Below are positions 51,108 to 60,000 of a stretch of DNA of 64,000 nucleotides, piece after piece (positions within the stretch are counted from its first letter, which is position 1; each line of letters starts with the position of its first letter). The position numbers and the translations under genes were made by a program. The notes under the pieces were generated by a model. It was not told the DNA's origin and did no database searches. It saw only the letters and a list, made by a program, of their open reading frames with translations. This DNA is from Novosphingobium sp. PhB57 (lineage in GTDB: Bacteria; Pseudomonadota; Alphaproteobacteria; Sphingomonadales; Sphingomonadaceae), in assembly GCF_004342985.1 (NCBI RefSeq), contig NZ_SMBO01000001.1:434001-498000 (forward strand), given 5' to 3'.

Positions 51108-51146
51108 GAAAAAGGCCGGAAACGCAGCTGCGCTCCCGGCCTTTCG
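51108..51146 (-). terminator. Intrinsic terminator of the two-repeat periplasmic protein gene
   Basis: On the minus strand GGCCGGGAGCGCAGC pairs imperfectly with GCTGCGTTTCCGGCC and is followed by TTTTTC, 20 bp after the stop codon. Confidence 0.85.
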
Positions 51147-51166
51147 ATCAGATTGCCCTCAGGCGA

Positions 51167-51772
51167 TTACTGGCCGCTGGGGGTCTCGCCCGCGGCGGCA
51201 GTGGCCGAGGGAGCCGCCTGGGCATCCGCACCCGGCTGGCCGCCGGCGCTGGCCTGCAGCTGCGAGTTGAACGCCGTGGACGTCATGCCGAGCGTCAGCG
51301 ACTTGTCCGCGCCGAGCCCGAAGTAGGACTTCTTGAGCTGGGCGACCGAGCCGTTGTTGAGCGCCACGAAGACGTCGTCGCCTTCGACCTTGCTCACGGT
51401 GCCGAGAACGACGCCGTCGCTGCTCTTGATCGGCTTGTCGGCCACGAAAGCGGTGGCGAGTTCGGCGCTGCTCTCAGCCTTGGCACCGTTCACGGCGGCT
51501 TCGAGATCGGCCTTGTTCATGCCGATGGTCAGGCCCTTTTCGCGCATGGCGAAAGCGGTGCCGGGCAGGCCGGCGCGGGCCGTGCCTGTGTTCACGGTGA
51601 CGACACCGTTCTGGACCGCTTCCACGGTACCGACTTCGGAGCCATCGGGGGCATAGACCTTGGCACCTACCGTCGGGGCGGCGGTGGCGGCAGCAGCCGT
51701 GCCCTGAGCCATGACGGTCACCGGGGACAAGGTCGCGGCGGCGATCGCGGCGGCGATGAGAGATTTCTTCAT
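51167..51772 (-). CDS. Periplasmic protein with two PRC-barrel-like repeats, unknown function
   Basis: A 201-residue exported protein. The signal peptide is MKKSLIAAAIAAATLSPVTVMAQ. Two similar beta-rich units follow: one around KVYAPDGSEVGTVEAVQNG (about residues 37-95) and one around IKSSDGVVLGTVSKVEGDD (about 113-172). Each has the pattern D-G-x2-L/V-G-T-V expected of PRC-barrel-like folds and ends with a (T/L)-(I/L)-G-M motif. A Gly/Ala/Ser-rich tail closes it. The ATG follows AAGGAG. The function is unknown. Confidence 0.8.
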   Translation of the reverse strand: MKKSLIAAAIAAATLSPVTVMAQGTAAAATAAPTVGAKVYAPDGSEVGTVEAVQNGVVTVNTGTARAGLPGTAFAMREKGLTIGMNKADLEAAVNGAKAESSAELATAFVADKPIKSSDGVVLGTVSKVEGDDVFVALNNGSVAQLKKSYFGLGADKSLTLGMTSTAFNSQLQASAGGQPGADAQAAPSATAAAGETPSGQ

Positions 51773-51947
51773 GGCATACTCCTTCTCGATGCGGGAACCG
51801 ACCCAACGGTTCCGGCTCGGAGGCTTCCGACGCGCAATCGCTGCGGAAGCGTGAATGGTGGTCCGGAAAATTCACGACCCGGACGATTTGTTCCAACCCG
51901 AAAGCTGGAAGCCCGTTCCGCGTGGGTTAGCACTGGGAAGGAACGGA

Positions 51948-52027
51948 CTTTGACGGTGCATGTTGCACACTTGCAACGGAATGGCCGCTGAACGGTGCCG
52001 GATCAACCGTCAAAGCGGCTCTTTTTT
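51948..52027 (+). promoter_or_regulatory. Competing hairpins with terminator: candidate attenuator or small RNA
   Basis: CTTTGACGGT (51948-51957) pairs perfectly with ACCGTCAAAG (52006-52015). Alternatively GCCGCT (51984-51989) pairs with AGCGGC (52014-52019), together with ACGGT/ACCGT (51992-51996, 52006-52010), followed by TCTTTTTT, an intrinsic terminator. The two folds share bases and exclude each other. A third small hairpin GTTGC/GCAAC (51962-51966, 51973-51977) fits inside the first. No gene precedes it on the plus strand; the phospholipase-D-type gene starts 138 bp after the T-run. Otherwise the 393-bp gap holds only the upstream region of the leftward periplasmic protein. Confidence 0.5.
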
Positions 52028-52165
52028 ACGGTGAAGTGGCGGAAATCGGCCATTCGCAGGTTTCAGGGGCGGCGGGGCGTGTCACATGTCGGACAAATGC
52101 CCTTCGGAACATCCCTCGATCTCAACCCTTGATCGCGGGCGACGGCTGATCCAGCAAGGTAAGTG

Positions 52166-53701
52166 ATGATACAAAACTCGGCTAACGGGGGAGGCCAGGA
52201 CCCAGCGGCTTCGCCATCGGTCTGGCGCTACGCCATGGCGAAGCGCGCCTATGTGGTGATCGACGCGGCCGACTATTTCGAACTGATGCGCGGCGTGATG
52301 GAAGAAGCACGGCAACGCATCTTCCTGATCGGCTGGGATTTCGACTCGCGTATCCTGCTCGCCTCGGGTCGCCGCTGGTGGCAACGCGGGCGGCGCCAGA
52401 AATTTCCCGCGCGGCTCGGTTCCTTTATCATCTGGCTGGTCAAGTCGAACCCCCGACTGGAGATCCTGCTGCTCAAGTGGAACATCTCGCTGGTGAAGTC
52501 GCTCTTTCGCGGGACGATGGTCTTCGACCTGATCCGCTGGGCGTTGCAGGCGCGAATCGATTTCAAGTTCGACGGCGCGCATCCGATCGGCTGCAGCCAC
52601 CATCAGAAAATCGTGGTGGTGGACGATGTCTTCGCGGCGTGCGGTGGTATCGACATGACTTCCGATCGCTGGGACACGCCGGATCATCTGCCCAAGGACC
52701 CTCGGCGGCGCCGCCCGACCGGAGGGCTCTACGGCCCCTGGCACGACGTGACGATGGTGATGGAGGGCGAAGTGGCCGCCGTGCTGGGCGAATTGGGGCG
52801 CGAGCGCTGGAAGGTTGCGGGCGGTGCGGAGATCGCGCCTTGCGTGCCGCAGGACTTCAGCCCCTGGCCTGACAAGCTCCGCGCCGAATTCGAGAATGTG
52901 GAGGTCGGCATTGCCCGGACCCGCGCCGAATATGGCGAGTGCCCCCAGGTCAGCGAGATCGAGGCCCTGTTCGTGGAGCAGATCCGCCGCGCCCGCCGCT
53001 TCGTCTATGCCGAAACCCAGTATTTCGCCTCGCGCGCGATAGCCGAGGCGATCTGCGAACGGCTGCTGGAAGACGATCCGCCGGAGTTCCTGATCGTCAA
53101 TCCGCTGACGGCGGACGGCTGGCTGGAGCAGGTGGCGATGGATACCGCGCGGGTCGAACTGGTGCGGACGCTGGGCGAGGCGGACCATGCCGGTCGCTTC
53201 CGCATCTACTATCCGGTCTCCGCGGACGGCACGCCGATCTATGTCCATGCCAAGCTCATGATCATCGATGAAGAAGTGCTGCGGGTGGGTTCGGCCAACA
53301 TGAACAACCGTTCGATGGGGCTCGATTCCGAATGCGATGTCTTCATAGATGCGGCGCGGCCTGCCAACGCCCATGTCTCGCCGGCGATCGCGGGTTTGCG
53401 CCATCGCCTGCTCGCCGAGCATTGCGGCGTGATCGAAGAGACCATCGCCGAGGCGCTGGATCGCCATGGCTCGATGCTGGCGGCGGTCGAAAGCCTTGTG
53501 CCCACGGGCAAACATCTGGAACCCTTGCCCTTGAAACATCTCTCCGAAGCTGAAAGAGCGCTGGGTGAAAGTGCTCTGCTCGACCCGGAACGACCCGGAG
53601 AGATGTTCGAGCCGATCGAGCGGCGCGGTCTCTTCCGCCGCAAGGGGCAGCTCATGCGGCTGCGCCTCATGGACAGATTGCGAAGGAGTAAGAAGGGATG
53701 A
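52166..53701 (+). CDS. Phospholipase D family protein (cardiolipin synthase-like)
   Basis: A 511-residue protein with two HKD motifs: HHQKIVVVDDVFAACGGID near residue 148 and HAKLMIIDEEVLRVGSANMNNRS near residue 361. It lacks the two N-terminal membrane helices of typical ClsA, and its opening VWRYAMAKRAYVVIDAADYF and AETQYFASRAIAEAI resemble bacterial PLD proteins acting as phosphatidyltransferases. It may make or remodel cardiolipin or hydrolyse phosphodiesters. The ATG at 52166 is six bases from AAGG. The stop overlaps folE (ATGA). A candidate attenuator lies upstream. Confidence 0.9.
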   Translation: MIQNSANGGGQDPAASPSVWRYAMAKRAYVVIDAADYFELMRGVMEEARQRIFLIGWDFDSRILLASGRRWWQRGRRQKFPARLGSFIIWLVKSNPRLEILLLKWNISLVKSLFRGTMVFDLIRWALQARIDFKFDGAHPIGCSHHQKIVVVDDVFAACGGIDMTSDRWDTPDHLPKDPRRRRPTGGLYGPWHDVTMVMEGEVAAVLGELGRERWKVAGGAEIAPCVPQDFSPWPDKLRAEFENVEVGIARTRAEYGECPQVSEIEALFVEQIRRARRFVYAETQYFASRAIAEAICERLLEDDPPEFLIVNPLTADGWLEQVAMDTARVELVRTLGEADHAGRFRIYYPVSADGTPIYVHAKLMIIDEEVLRVGSANMNNRSMGLDSECDVFIDAARPANAHVSPAIAGLRHRLLAEHCGVIEETIAEALDRHGSMLAAVESLVPTGKHLEPLPLKHLSEAERALGESALLDPERPGEMFEPIERRGLFRRKGQLMRLRLMDRLRRSKKG

Positions 53702-54306
53702 GCAGCCTTGACGGTCCCGACGAGGACAACCCGCTGGGCAAGCCGGCCGTCCCCGACCATGTGCAGCAGGCCATCCGCACGCTGATCGAGTGGGCCGGAG
53801 ACGATCCCGCGCGCGAAGGGCTGATCGATACGCCCAAGCGCGTGGCCCGCGCCTGGAAGGAATATTGCCAGGGCTATGGCGAGGATCCGGCGATCCACCT
53901 CAGCCGCGTGTTCGAGGAAGTGGGCGGCTATGACGAAGTGGTGCTGCTGAAGGACATTCCCTTCCAGTCGCACTGCGAACACCACATGGCGCCGATCATC
54001 GGCAAGGCGGCGATCGCCTATCTGCCCAAGGACCACGTCGTGGGCATTTCCAAGCTGGCCCGCGTGCTGCACGGTTTCGCGCGCCGCCTCCAGATCCAGG
54101 AACGGCTGACCGCCGAAGTGGCGCAGTGCATCTGGGACCATCTCCAGCCGCAGGGCGTGGCGGTGGTGATCGAGGCCAGCCATGCCTGCATGACCGCGCG
54201 CGGCGTGCGTACGCCGGGCGTCAGCATGATCACCAGCCGCATGATGGGCACTTTCCTCGACGACGAACGCAGCCGCAAGGAAGTGCTCAGCCTGATGGGC
54301 TACTGA
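53698..54306 (+). CDS. folE: GTP cyclohydrolase I
   Basis: A 202-residue zinc enzyme converting GTP to 7,8-dihydroneopterin triphosphate for folate and related pterins. Signatures include DTPKRVARAWKEYCQGY, the zinc/His segment SHCEHHMAPIIGKAAIAY, the GISKLARVLHGFARRLQIQERLT region and HACMTARGVRTPG with the other zinc Cys. The ATG overlaps the phospholipase-D-type gene stop and is preceded by AGAAGGG. The length is normal. Confidence 0.96.
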   Translation: MSSLDGPDEDNPLGKPAVPDHVQQAIRTLIEWAGDDPAREGLIDTPKRVARAWKEYCQGYGEDPAIHLSRVFEEVGGYDEVVLLKDIPFQSHCEHHMAPIIGKAAIAYLPKDHVVGISKLARVLHGFARRLQIQERLTAEVAQCIWDHLQPQGVAVVIEASHACMTARGVRTPGVSMITSRMMGTFLDDERSRKEVLSLMGY

Positions 54307-54389
54307 GCCGGGCATTTCGGCCACGCAGCGCGCGGCCTTGTCCAGTGCCAACGTTCGGGATAGCCATCCGAACCCGATTATCCCCGCTT

Positions 54390-54428
54390 CCGCAGCGCAG
54401 GGGGCTTGAACAGCCTCTCGCGCTGCGG
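54390..54428 (+). other. GC-rich hairpin downstream of folE
   Basis: CCGCAGCGC (54390-54398) pairs with GCGCTGCGG (54420-54428) around a 21-base loop. No T-run follows, so it is at best a weak terminator for folE. Confidence 0.4.
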
Positions 54429-54489
54429 TGAAGGAAAGCGCGTGCCATGCAGGTGATGGGCATGCGCGGGGCATGAGCCGGGGGACAAG

Positions 54490-55998
54490 GTGAGCGGACG
54501 GATCGAGACGAGCGAAGGACGGCCGGTCGCCGCCGCGGCCCCCACGGCCGAAGCCGGGACGACAGCGCAAGTGTCCTGGGCGCATTGGGCCGCGGCGCTC
54601 GTGCCGGCGGCAATGCTCGCCGTGCTGCTGCTCCGCCGGGTCTGGGATGTCGACATTTTCTGGCAGCTCAAGCTGGGCGAGATCATCCTTGCCCATGGCG
54701 GCCCGATCTCGCGTGAGCCCTTCGCCGCGCTGCATCTGGGCGAGCCGCTGCCGGCCATCGGCTGGCTGGCGCAGGCCAGCATGGCCTTCGTTCGCGCCAT
54801 CGGCGGCTGGGACGGGCTGCGGATCTACGATTCGCTATGCTGGCTCGGCGGATTCTGGGCGGTCGCGGCTGCCTGCCGCCTGCGGGGCGCCTCCAGGCTG
54901 GCGGTCGCCGCCGCGCTCGTGCTGCCGTTCATCGCTGCTGTCGAGACGGCCAGTATTCGGCCGCAGAGCTACGCCTCGCTCTGTTTCGGTCTGCTCCTGG
55001 CGCTGCAGCGCCTCGAATTGCGACCGCTCCCGGCCATCGCGCTGGGCGTGCCCTTGCTCCTGCTCTGGCAGAACCTGCATCCCTCGGTCAGCGTCGGCGC
55101 GCTCGCACTGGGCATCCAGACGGTCCTCGGCCTCCTTGCCTGGCTGCGCGACCGCAGCCGTCCCTTGCCGATCGGTCCGGCGATCCTGAGCCTGGCCGCG
55201 ATCGGCGCGGTCTTCGCCACGCCTGACGGCGTCTCGATCCTGGCGATTTCGGCGAAGAATGCCGAGATGAGCCTTGCGATCGGCGCCAGCGAATGGCGCC
55301 CGCTCTGGATCGAGGGCAACCGGACCAACGCCGTGCCGGTCCTGGCCGTGGCCATCGTCGCGTTGTACCTTGTCCTGCGCCAGCAGGAGCGCCGTGAGCC
55401 GCGCGAACTGTTGCTGGCGCTGGCCCTCTTCATCCTGACGGCGACCGCTTATCGCTTCGTGCTGTTCTGGGCCCTTGCCCTCGTTCCGGTGATCGCGCGG
55501 GCCATGACGCGGGCCGTGACAGGGAGCGAAGAGCGCGCGAACACCCAACGCGCCGCGCCGCGAGGGCTGGCTGCAGCCGCCGTGCTGTTCGTGGCGGCGA
55601 TCACGCCGATCGCGGCACCGACGCGCTTTGCGCCTACTCTGCCGCTGGGTGCCATCGCGTATCTGAAGACGCTTGACGTACACGGCACCATCTACGCCGA
55701 TTTCCCCTATGGCGGCCCTGTCATCGACGCGGGCTGGCCGGCCTGGCACGTCGCTTATGACGGTCGCTACTATCGCTACGCGCGCGAGGAGTGGCAGTAC
55801 AACGGCGGGATCGAGAACGGCTACGTTCCCCTCGTCGACGTGATCGCCAAGTGGCATCCGGCCGCGTTCCTCATCCAGGAGGAGCACAATGCGCCGCTGG
55901 CAGGGGAACTCGCCCGCTCGCGGCGCTGGCAGCGGGTCTATCGCGGGCCGGACGGCGTGGTCGTCTATGTCCCCCGCCGCCCGTCGCAGCGCCGCTAG
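54490..55998 (+). CDS. Polytopic membrane protein, GT-C-like, unknown function
   Basis: A 502-residue protein with about ten hydrophobic helices and a soluble C-terminal segment (about residues 395-502). After the first helix, RRVWDVDIFWQLKLGEIIL holds an Asp pair in the place of the GT-C catalytic loop, and QNLHPSVSVG is another conserved-looking loop. It resembles membrane mannosyl/arabinosyl-type transferases in outline, but I recognise no named family. The start is a GTG at 54490 after GGGGACAAG. It is convergent with tadC, with two bases between the stops. Confidence 0.7.
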   Translation: MSGRIETSEGRPVAAAAPTAEAGTTAQVSWAHWAAALVPAAMLAVLLLRRVWDVDIFWQLKLGEIILAHGGPISREPFAALHLGEPLPAIGWLAQASMAFVRAIGGWDGLRIYDSLCWLGGFWAVAAACRLRGASRLAVAAALVLPFIAAVETASIRPQSYASLCFGLLLALQRLELRPLPAIALGVPLLLLWQNLHPSVSVGALALGIQTVLGLLAWLRDRSRPLPIGPAILSLAAIGAVFATPDGVSILAISAKNAEMSLAIGASEWRPLWIEGNRTNAVPVLAVAIVALYLVLRQQERREPRELLLALALFILTATAYRFVLFWALALVPVIARAMTRAVTGSEERANTQRAAPRGLAAAAVLFVAAITPIAAPTRFAPTLPLGAIAYLKTLDVHGTIYADFPYGGPVIDAGWPAWHVAYDGRYYRYAREEWQYNGGIENGYVPLVDVIAKWHPAAFLIQEEHNAPLAGELARSRRWQRVYRGPDGVVVYVPRRPSQRR

Positions 55999-56000
55999 CT

Positions 56001-57014
56001 CTACTTCGGCGCGTGGGGCTCGCCGCCCGAGAAGGCATCGGCGATCGAGCAGGCGGCCGGGCCGAGAATGACGATGAACAGCGTCGGCAGGATGAACAGG
56101 ATCAGCGGCACGGTCATGATCGCGGGCAGGCGGGCTGCCTTTTCCTCGGCGCGCATCATCCGTTCGTTGCGGAATTCGGCGGATAGGACGCGCAAGGCCG
56201 AAGCCAGCGGCGTGCCGTAGCGCTCGGTCTGGATCATGGTGGTGACGACGCCGCGCATGGCGTCGAGATTGACGCGGTAGGCGAGGTTTTCGAAAGCCTG
56301 CCGGCGTTCGGTGAGGAACGACAGTTCGATCGAGGCGAGCGAGAATTCCTCGCCCAGTTCGGGATAGGCGCGGCCGAGTTCGCGGGCGACACGGTCGAAC
56401 GCGGCGTCGACCGTCAGGCCGGCCTCGGCACAGATCACCAGCAGGTCGAGCGCGTCGGGCAGGCCTTTGCGGATCGCGTCGGTGCGCTTGGTGACCATGT
56501 TCTTGATAAAGATATCCGGCCCCTTGTAGCCGGCGATCAGCATCCCCGCGAAGCCCATGAACTTCTTGAAGCTGCTCCATTGCGGAAAGTAGTCGATCCC
56601 GTAGATCACCAGAGCAGCGGTGCCGCCCATCAGGATCGGCGCGACGAGGCGGGCGAAGACCACCGCGACTGCCCATTCCTTGTTGCGGATGCCGGCCTGG
56701 GCCAGCTTCTGCTCGATGGTGCGAAGCTGGCTGTCCTGCAGCATTTTCAGCTTGCCGAGGAAGGCGCCCATGCGATCGGTGGTCTCGTTCCGGCGCACAA
56801 CGCTCTGGCGCTTGCGCGGGGCGGTGGCGATCCCGGCCTTGAGCGCTTCGCGGCGCTGGTTGAGCGCCTTGACGCGCTTGGCCATGGGATCGCGCACGGT
56901 GACCGCGGCATAGATCGCCAGCAGCACGGCCGCCGCCGCGACGGCCGCGAGCAGCGTGCCGACCATGATGACGTCGAAACCGAGAAGGGTGGGACCGGCA
57001 GGTTGGTTTGGCAT
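56001..57014 (-). CDS. tadC: Tad pilus inner-membrane platform protein TadC
   Basis: A 337-residue type II secretion F-domain protein. It has membrane helices near residues 15-37, 115-160 and 305-330 and the T2SSF core with GLPDALDLLVICAEAGLTVDAAF and ERYGTPLASALRVLSAEFR. With TadB it forms the platform of the Flp pilus machine. It is the last gene of the leftward cpa/tad operon, 19 bp after tadB. Confidence 0.95.
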   Translation of the reverse strand: MPNQPAGPTLLGFDVIMVGTLLAAVAAAAVLLAIYAAVTVRDPMAKRVKALNQRREALKAGIATAPRKRQSVVRRNETTDRMGAFLGKLKMLQDSQLRTIEQKLAQAGIRNKEWAVAVVFARLVAPILMGGTAALVIYGIDYFPQWSSFKKFMGFAGMLIAGYKGPDIFIKNMVTKRTDAIRKGLPDALDLLVICAEAGLTVDAAFDRVARELGRAYPELGEEFSLASIELSFLTERRQAFENLAYRVNLDAMRGVVTTMIQTERYGTPLASALRVLSAEFRNERMMRAEEKAARLPAIMTVPLILFILPTLFIVILGPAACSIADAFSGGEPHAPK

Positions 57015-57033
57015 CGGAACGTCTATCTTTCGC

Positions 57034-58005
57034 TCAGATCTCGAAACTGACCATCTTGGCCATGATGAAGGCGCCGATGCCCATCCAGACCGCGCCTCCC
57101 ATGCCCGCCACGATCAGGCGGTCGTCCGTGAAGAACTTGCCGATGTAGCCGGGGTTGATCCACCAGATCATGCCGAAGACGATGAAGGGCAGGGAGCCCA
57201 CGATATAGGCCGAGGCCTTGGATTCCGAGCTCATGGCGCGGATCTTGAGCTTCATCTGCGAGCGCTTGCGCAGCACGTCGGACAAGTTCGCCAGTGTTTC
57301 GGCCAGGTTGCCGCCGGTCTCGCGCTGGATGGCCAGCGTGATGCAGAAGAAGGCGAATTCCGGGATGTCGAGACGGTCGGAAGTGTCCTGGAGGGCATCC
57401 TCCATGGTCTTGCCGATCTTGATGCGTTCGGTGACGAGCTTGAACTCCTCGCCCACCGGGCCGGGCACTTCCTTGGCGACGACGCCCAGCGTCTCGGTGA
57501 CCGGCAGGCCCGAGCGCAGGCCGCGTACCAGCAGTTCGATGGCGTCGGGGAACTTGGCGTTGAATGCGTTGGTGCGCCGCGAGATGAGCTTGTTGAGCAC
57601 GAAATGCGGAATGCCGGCGCCCATGAACAGCCCGAAGGCCAGCGCCAGGATGAGCGCCTTGGTCTTGAGCAGTACCAGCAGCGTGACGAAGAGGCCGACG
57701 CCGCCGGAAACGTAGAGGTACTGGTTCAGCGACCAACTGACGCCCGAGCGGTGCAGGCGCAGGGCCAGGGCGTCGATCCGCGAGCCCGAACCCGCGGTCT
57801 TGTGCATTTTCGGGCGGCGCGCGGCCACGGCCTTGCGCATCTGCGCCTCGACGCGGTCGGTCGTGCTCTGCGAATGGCGGTAGCGCACCGACTTCAGCCG
57901 GCGCGTCGATTCCTTAGCGGGCGAAGGGCCGGAGAAGGCGACCCAGATAAGCGCCACCGCGCTCGTCAGGCCGATCGCCAGCAGCAGCAACTGCATCATG
58001 TTCAT
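57034..58005 (-). CDS. tadB: Tad pilus inner-membrane platform protein TadB
   Basis: A 323-residue partner of TadC with an N-terminal helix (MMQLLLLAIGLTSAVALIWVAF), two central helices, the T2SSF core FPDAIELLVRGLRSGLPVTE and IQRETGGNLAETLANLSDVLR, and a C-terminal helix pair. It begins 28 bp after cpaE. In most tad loci the ATPase gene cpaF/tadA would lie between cpaE and tadB; it is absent here. Confidence 0.95.
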   Translation of the reverse strand: MNMMQLLLLAIGLTSAVALIWVAFSGPSPAKESTRRLKSVRYRHSQSTTDRVEAQMRKAVAARRPKMHKTAGSGSRIDALALRLHRSGVSWSLNQYLYVSGGVGLFVTLLVLLKTKALILALAFGLFMGAGIPHFVLNKLISRRTNAFNAKFPDAIELLVRGLRSGLPVTETLGVVAKEVPGPVGEEFKLVTERIKIGKTMEDALQDTSDRLDIPEFAFFCITLAIQRETGGNLAETLANLSDVLRKRSQMKLKIRAMSSESKASAYIVGSLPFIVFGMIWWINPGYIGKFFTDDRLIVAGMGGAVWMGIGAFIMAKMVSFEI

Positions 58006-58033
58006 GGCTGCTTTTCGCCCCTTTCGCGGCCCC

Positions 58034-59320
58034 TCAGCGAGGGGCCGTTTCCTTCTTCGCCGCGGCCTTGCCCATGAAGGCCTTGAGGTCGAGCTTGCCG
58101 AGCAGCGAAGGCTTGGCGGCAGGGCCGCCTGGTGCCGAGCGGGCCTCTCCGGTCTCTTCGAGGATCAGGCGCGACAGGTCGCGGATTGCGGCACCGGCCC
58201 GGTTGGTGCGGTTGGTGTCGGCGAATGTCTGGCCCAGCTTCGCGGCCATCGATGCGGCCTTGAGGTCGTAGGGGATGGCAATCTGCACCGGGGTTTCGAT
58301 CGAGGCTTCGAAATCGGCCTTGGTGATCTCGGCCAGGCTGGGCTGGATCTTGTTGGCCACCACGAGCACGCGGGCATGCGGGGCATGGGCCTTGAGCCAG
58401 GAGAGCATGCGGATCGTATCGCGCGCCGAGGCCAGCGTCAGTTCCACGACCAGCACGACCACGTTCACATTGGCCAGAAGCTGCGGGAAGTTGATCAGCA
58501 TGTTGCGCGGCAGATCGATGACCGTCATCTCGAAGGCCTGGCGGAATTCTTCCTCAAGCTGCACGAAGGCCGCGCCGTCGGTCATCAGCGGCGTGCCGAT
58601 GGGGGCTTCGGCCGAGAGGATCGCCAGGTTGTCGTTGGCCCGGATCATCGCGCGTTCGATGAACAGGCCGTCGATGCGGCTGGGGTTCTCGATCGCGTCG
58701 GTCAGGCCGCGGCCGGGCTCAAGGTCTAGGCAGAGCGCGCCGGTGCCGAAATGGATGTCGAGATCGAGCAGGGCGGTCGGCAGCTTTTCGTCCGCGCTGA
58801 ACAGCCAGGCAAGTGACGTCGCCAGGGTGGAGGCACCGACACCGCCGCGCGTGCCGATCACGGCCGTGGAAAGGTGGGACTTGGCCGCGCCGGGCTCATG
58901 GCCGCGCGGGGCCGAGAACACGGCCTGCGCCTGCGCCAGCGTATCGCGCACGGTGCCGGGGGAGAGGGGCTTGAGCAGATAGTCCTGAATGCCGCTGGCC
59001 AGCAGGTCGCGGTAGAGGCGCACGTCGTTCACCTGGCCCACCGCGATGACGACGGTGCCGGGCTCGCAGACTTCGGCCAGGGCATTGATGTCGTTCAGCG
59101 GGTCGCCGCTTTCCGACAGGTCCACCAGGAGGATGTTCGGGCTTGCGGTGATCGACAGCGACTGGACCGCGTTGCGCAGGCCTCCCTTGTTGCACTTCTC
59201 CGGCTGCCAGCCCATTTCGAGCGCAATGGGGCGCAGCACGTCGAGCGATGCCTCGTCGCACATATAGGCGGCGAACTGGTCGCGGCCGCCGGGGCCGCCG
59301 GATTTCCAGGGTGCGTTCAT
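58034..59320 (-). CDS. cpaE: Pilus assembly/localisation ATPase CpaE (TadZ)
   Basis: A 428-residue protein with an N-terminal receiver-like domain (residues ~15-130, with ILLVDLSESGDPLNDI) and a MinD/ParA-type ATPase domain. Its deviant Walker A IGTRGGVGASTLATSLAW has the CpaE form without the usual Gly-Lys-Thr lysine; LLDLDIHFGTGAL and VIDLPRNM follow. CpaE/TadZ places the Tad machine at the cell pole. A charged tail ends in KAAAKKETAPR. It starts 3 bp after cpaD. Confidence 0.94.
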   Translation of the reverse strand: MNAPWKSGGPGGRDQFAAYMCDEASLDVLRPIALEMGWQPEKCNKGGLRNAVQSLSITASPNILLVDLSESGDPLNDINALAEVCEPGTVVIAVGQVNDVRLYRDLLASGIQDYLLKPLSPGTVRDTLAQAQAVFSAPRGHEPGAAKSHLSTAVIGTRGGVGASTLATSLAWLFSADEKLPTALLDLDIHFGTGALCLDLEPGRGLTDAIENPSRIDGLFIERAMIRANDNLAILSAEAPIGTPLMTDGAAFVQLEEEFRQAFEMTVIDLPRNMLINFPQLLANVNVVVLVVELTLASARDTIRMLSWLKAHAPHARVLVVANKIQPSLAEITKADFEASIETPVQIAIPYDLKAASMAAKLGQTFADTNRTNRAGAAIRDLSRLILEETGEARSAPGGPAAKPSLLGKLDLKAFMGKAAAKKETAPR

Positions 59321-59323
59321 GGC

Positions 59324-59986
59324 TCAGTTCGCCTTGCTGGAGGTGGCGGCGACGGTGTTGCCGCCCGTGGGAGTGGCGCTGCGATAAGCCTCGATCGCCT
59401 TGGACGCGCTCATGACGGTGGTTTTGCCGGTCGACTGGGCGCCGTGCACCAGGTCTTCGGGGTTGGCGACCATGGCCGCGATATTGGCATTGGTGGCGCA
59501 GCCGTAGTTGCTGGTCAGGCCGTTGTTGGGATTGAAGTCGTTATGGGCGGACCAGTCCGGGCAACCCGGCACCGAAGCCTTGGTGCGGGCGATGACGATC
59601 CGCGCATTGCCGGCATCGACATAGCCGTCAGTGACCGGCGCGCCCTCGGTGAGGATCAGACCATAGCGTCCGGCCACGGCTTCCACGGCGCTGCGGACGG
59701 CGGGATTGCCCGAGGGATCGTCCACGAAGATGCGGTCGCCGTATTTGAGGCCCATGGCCTCGAACCAGCCGGCCAGCCGTCCCTGCTCCCCGGACCCGAG
59801 GCCCGAGCCGTCGGTGCGCACGTCCAGCGTGTAGTTGACGCGCTCGATCACGGGCTGATGCACGCTGTTCATCGAACGGTTGGTGGGCATGCCGCCGCAA
59901 CCGGCAAGGAGGAGGCCGAACGAGAGGACGAGCGAGCCGGCAGCGAGACGGCCGAGGCCGGGACGACGCGCGATCTGGTTGGACAT
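59324..59986 (-). CDS. cpaD: Pilus biogenesis lipoprotein CpaD
   Basis: A 220-residue outer-membrane lipoprotein of the Tad system. The signal peptide ends at the lipobox LLLAGC (Cys about residue 30); the CpaD-family segments FEAMGLKYGDRIFVDDP, PGCPDWSAHNDFNPNN and NYGCATNANIAAMVANPEDL are clear. It probably assists the CpaC secretin. Of two ATGs, 59986 is preferred because AGAAAG is nine bases upstream of it and directly abuts the other (59995). Confidence 0.93.
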   Translation of the reverse strand: MSNQIARRPGLGRLAAGSLVLSFGLLLAGCGGMPTNRSMNSVHQPVIERVNYTLDVRTDGSGLGSGEQGRLAGWFEAMGLKYGDRIFVDDPSGNPAVRSAVEAVAGRYGLILTEGAPVTDGYVDAGNARIVIARTKASVPGCPDWSAHNDFNPNNGLTSNYGCATNANIAAMVANPEDLVHGAQSTGKTTVMSASKAIEAYRSATPTGGNTVAATSSKAN

Positions 59987-60000
59987 CGGGATCATCTTTC

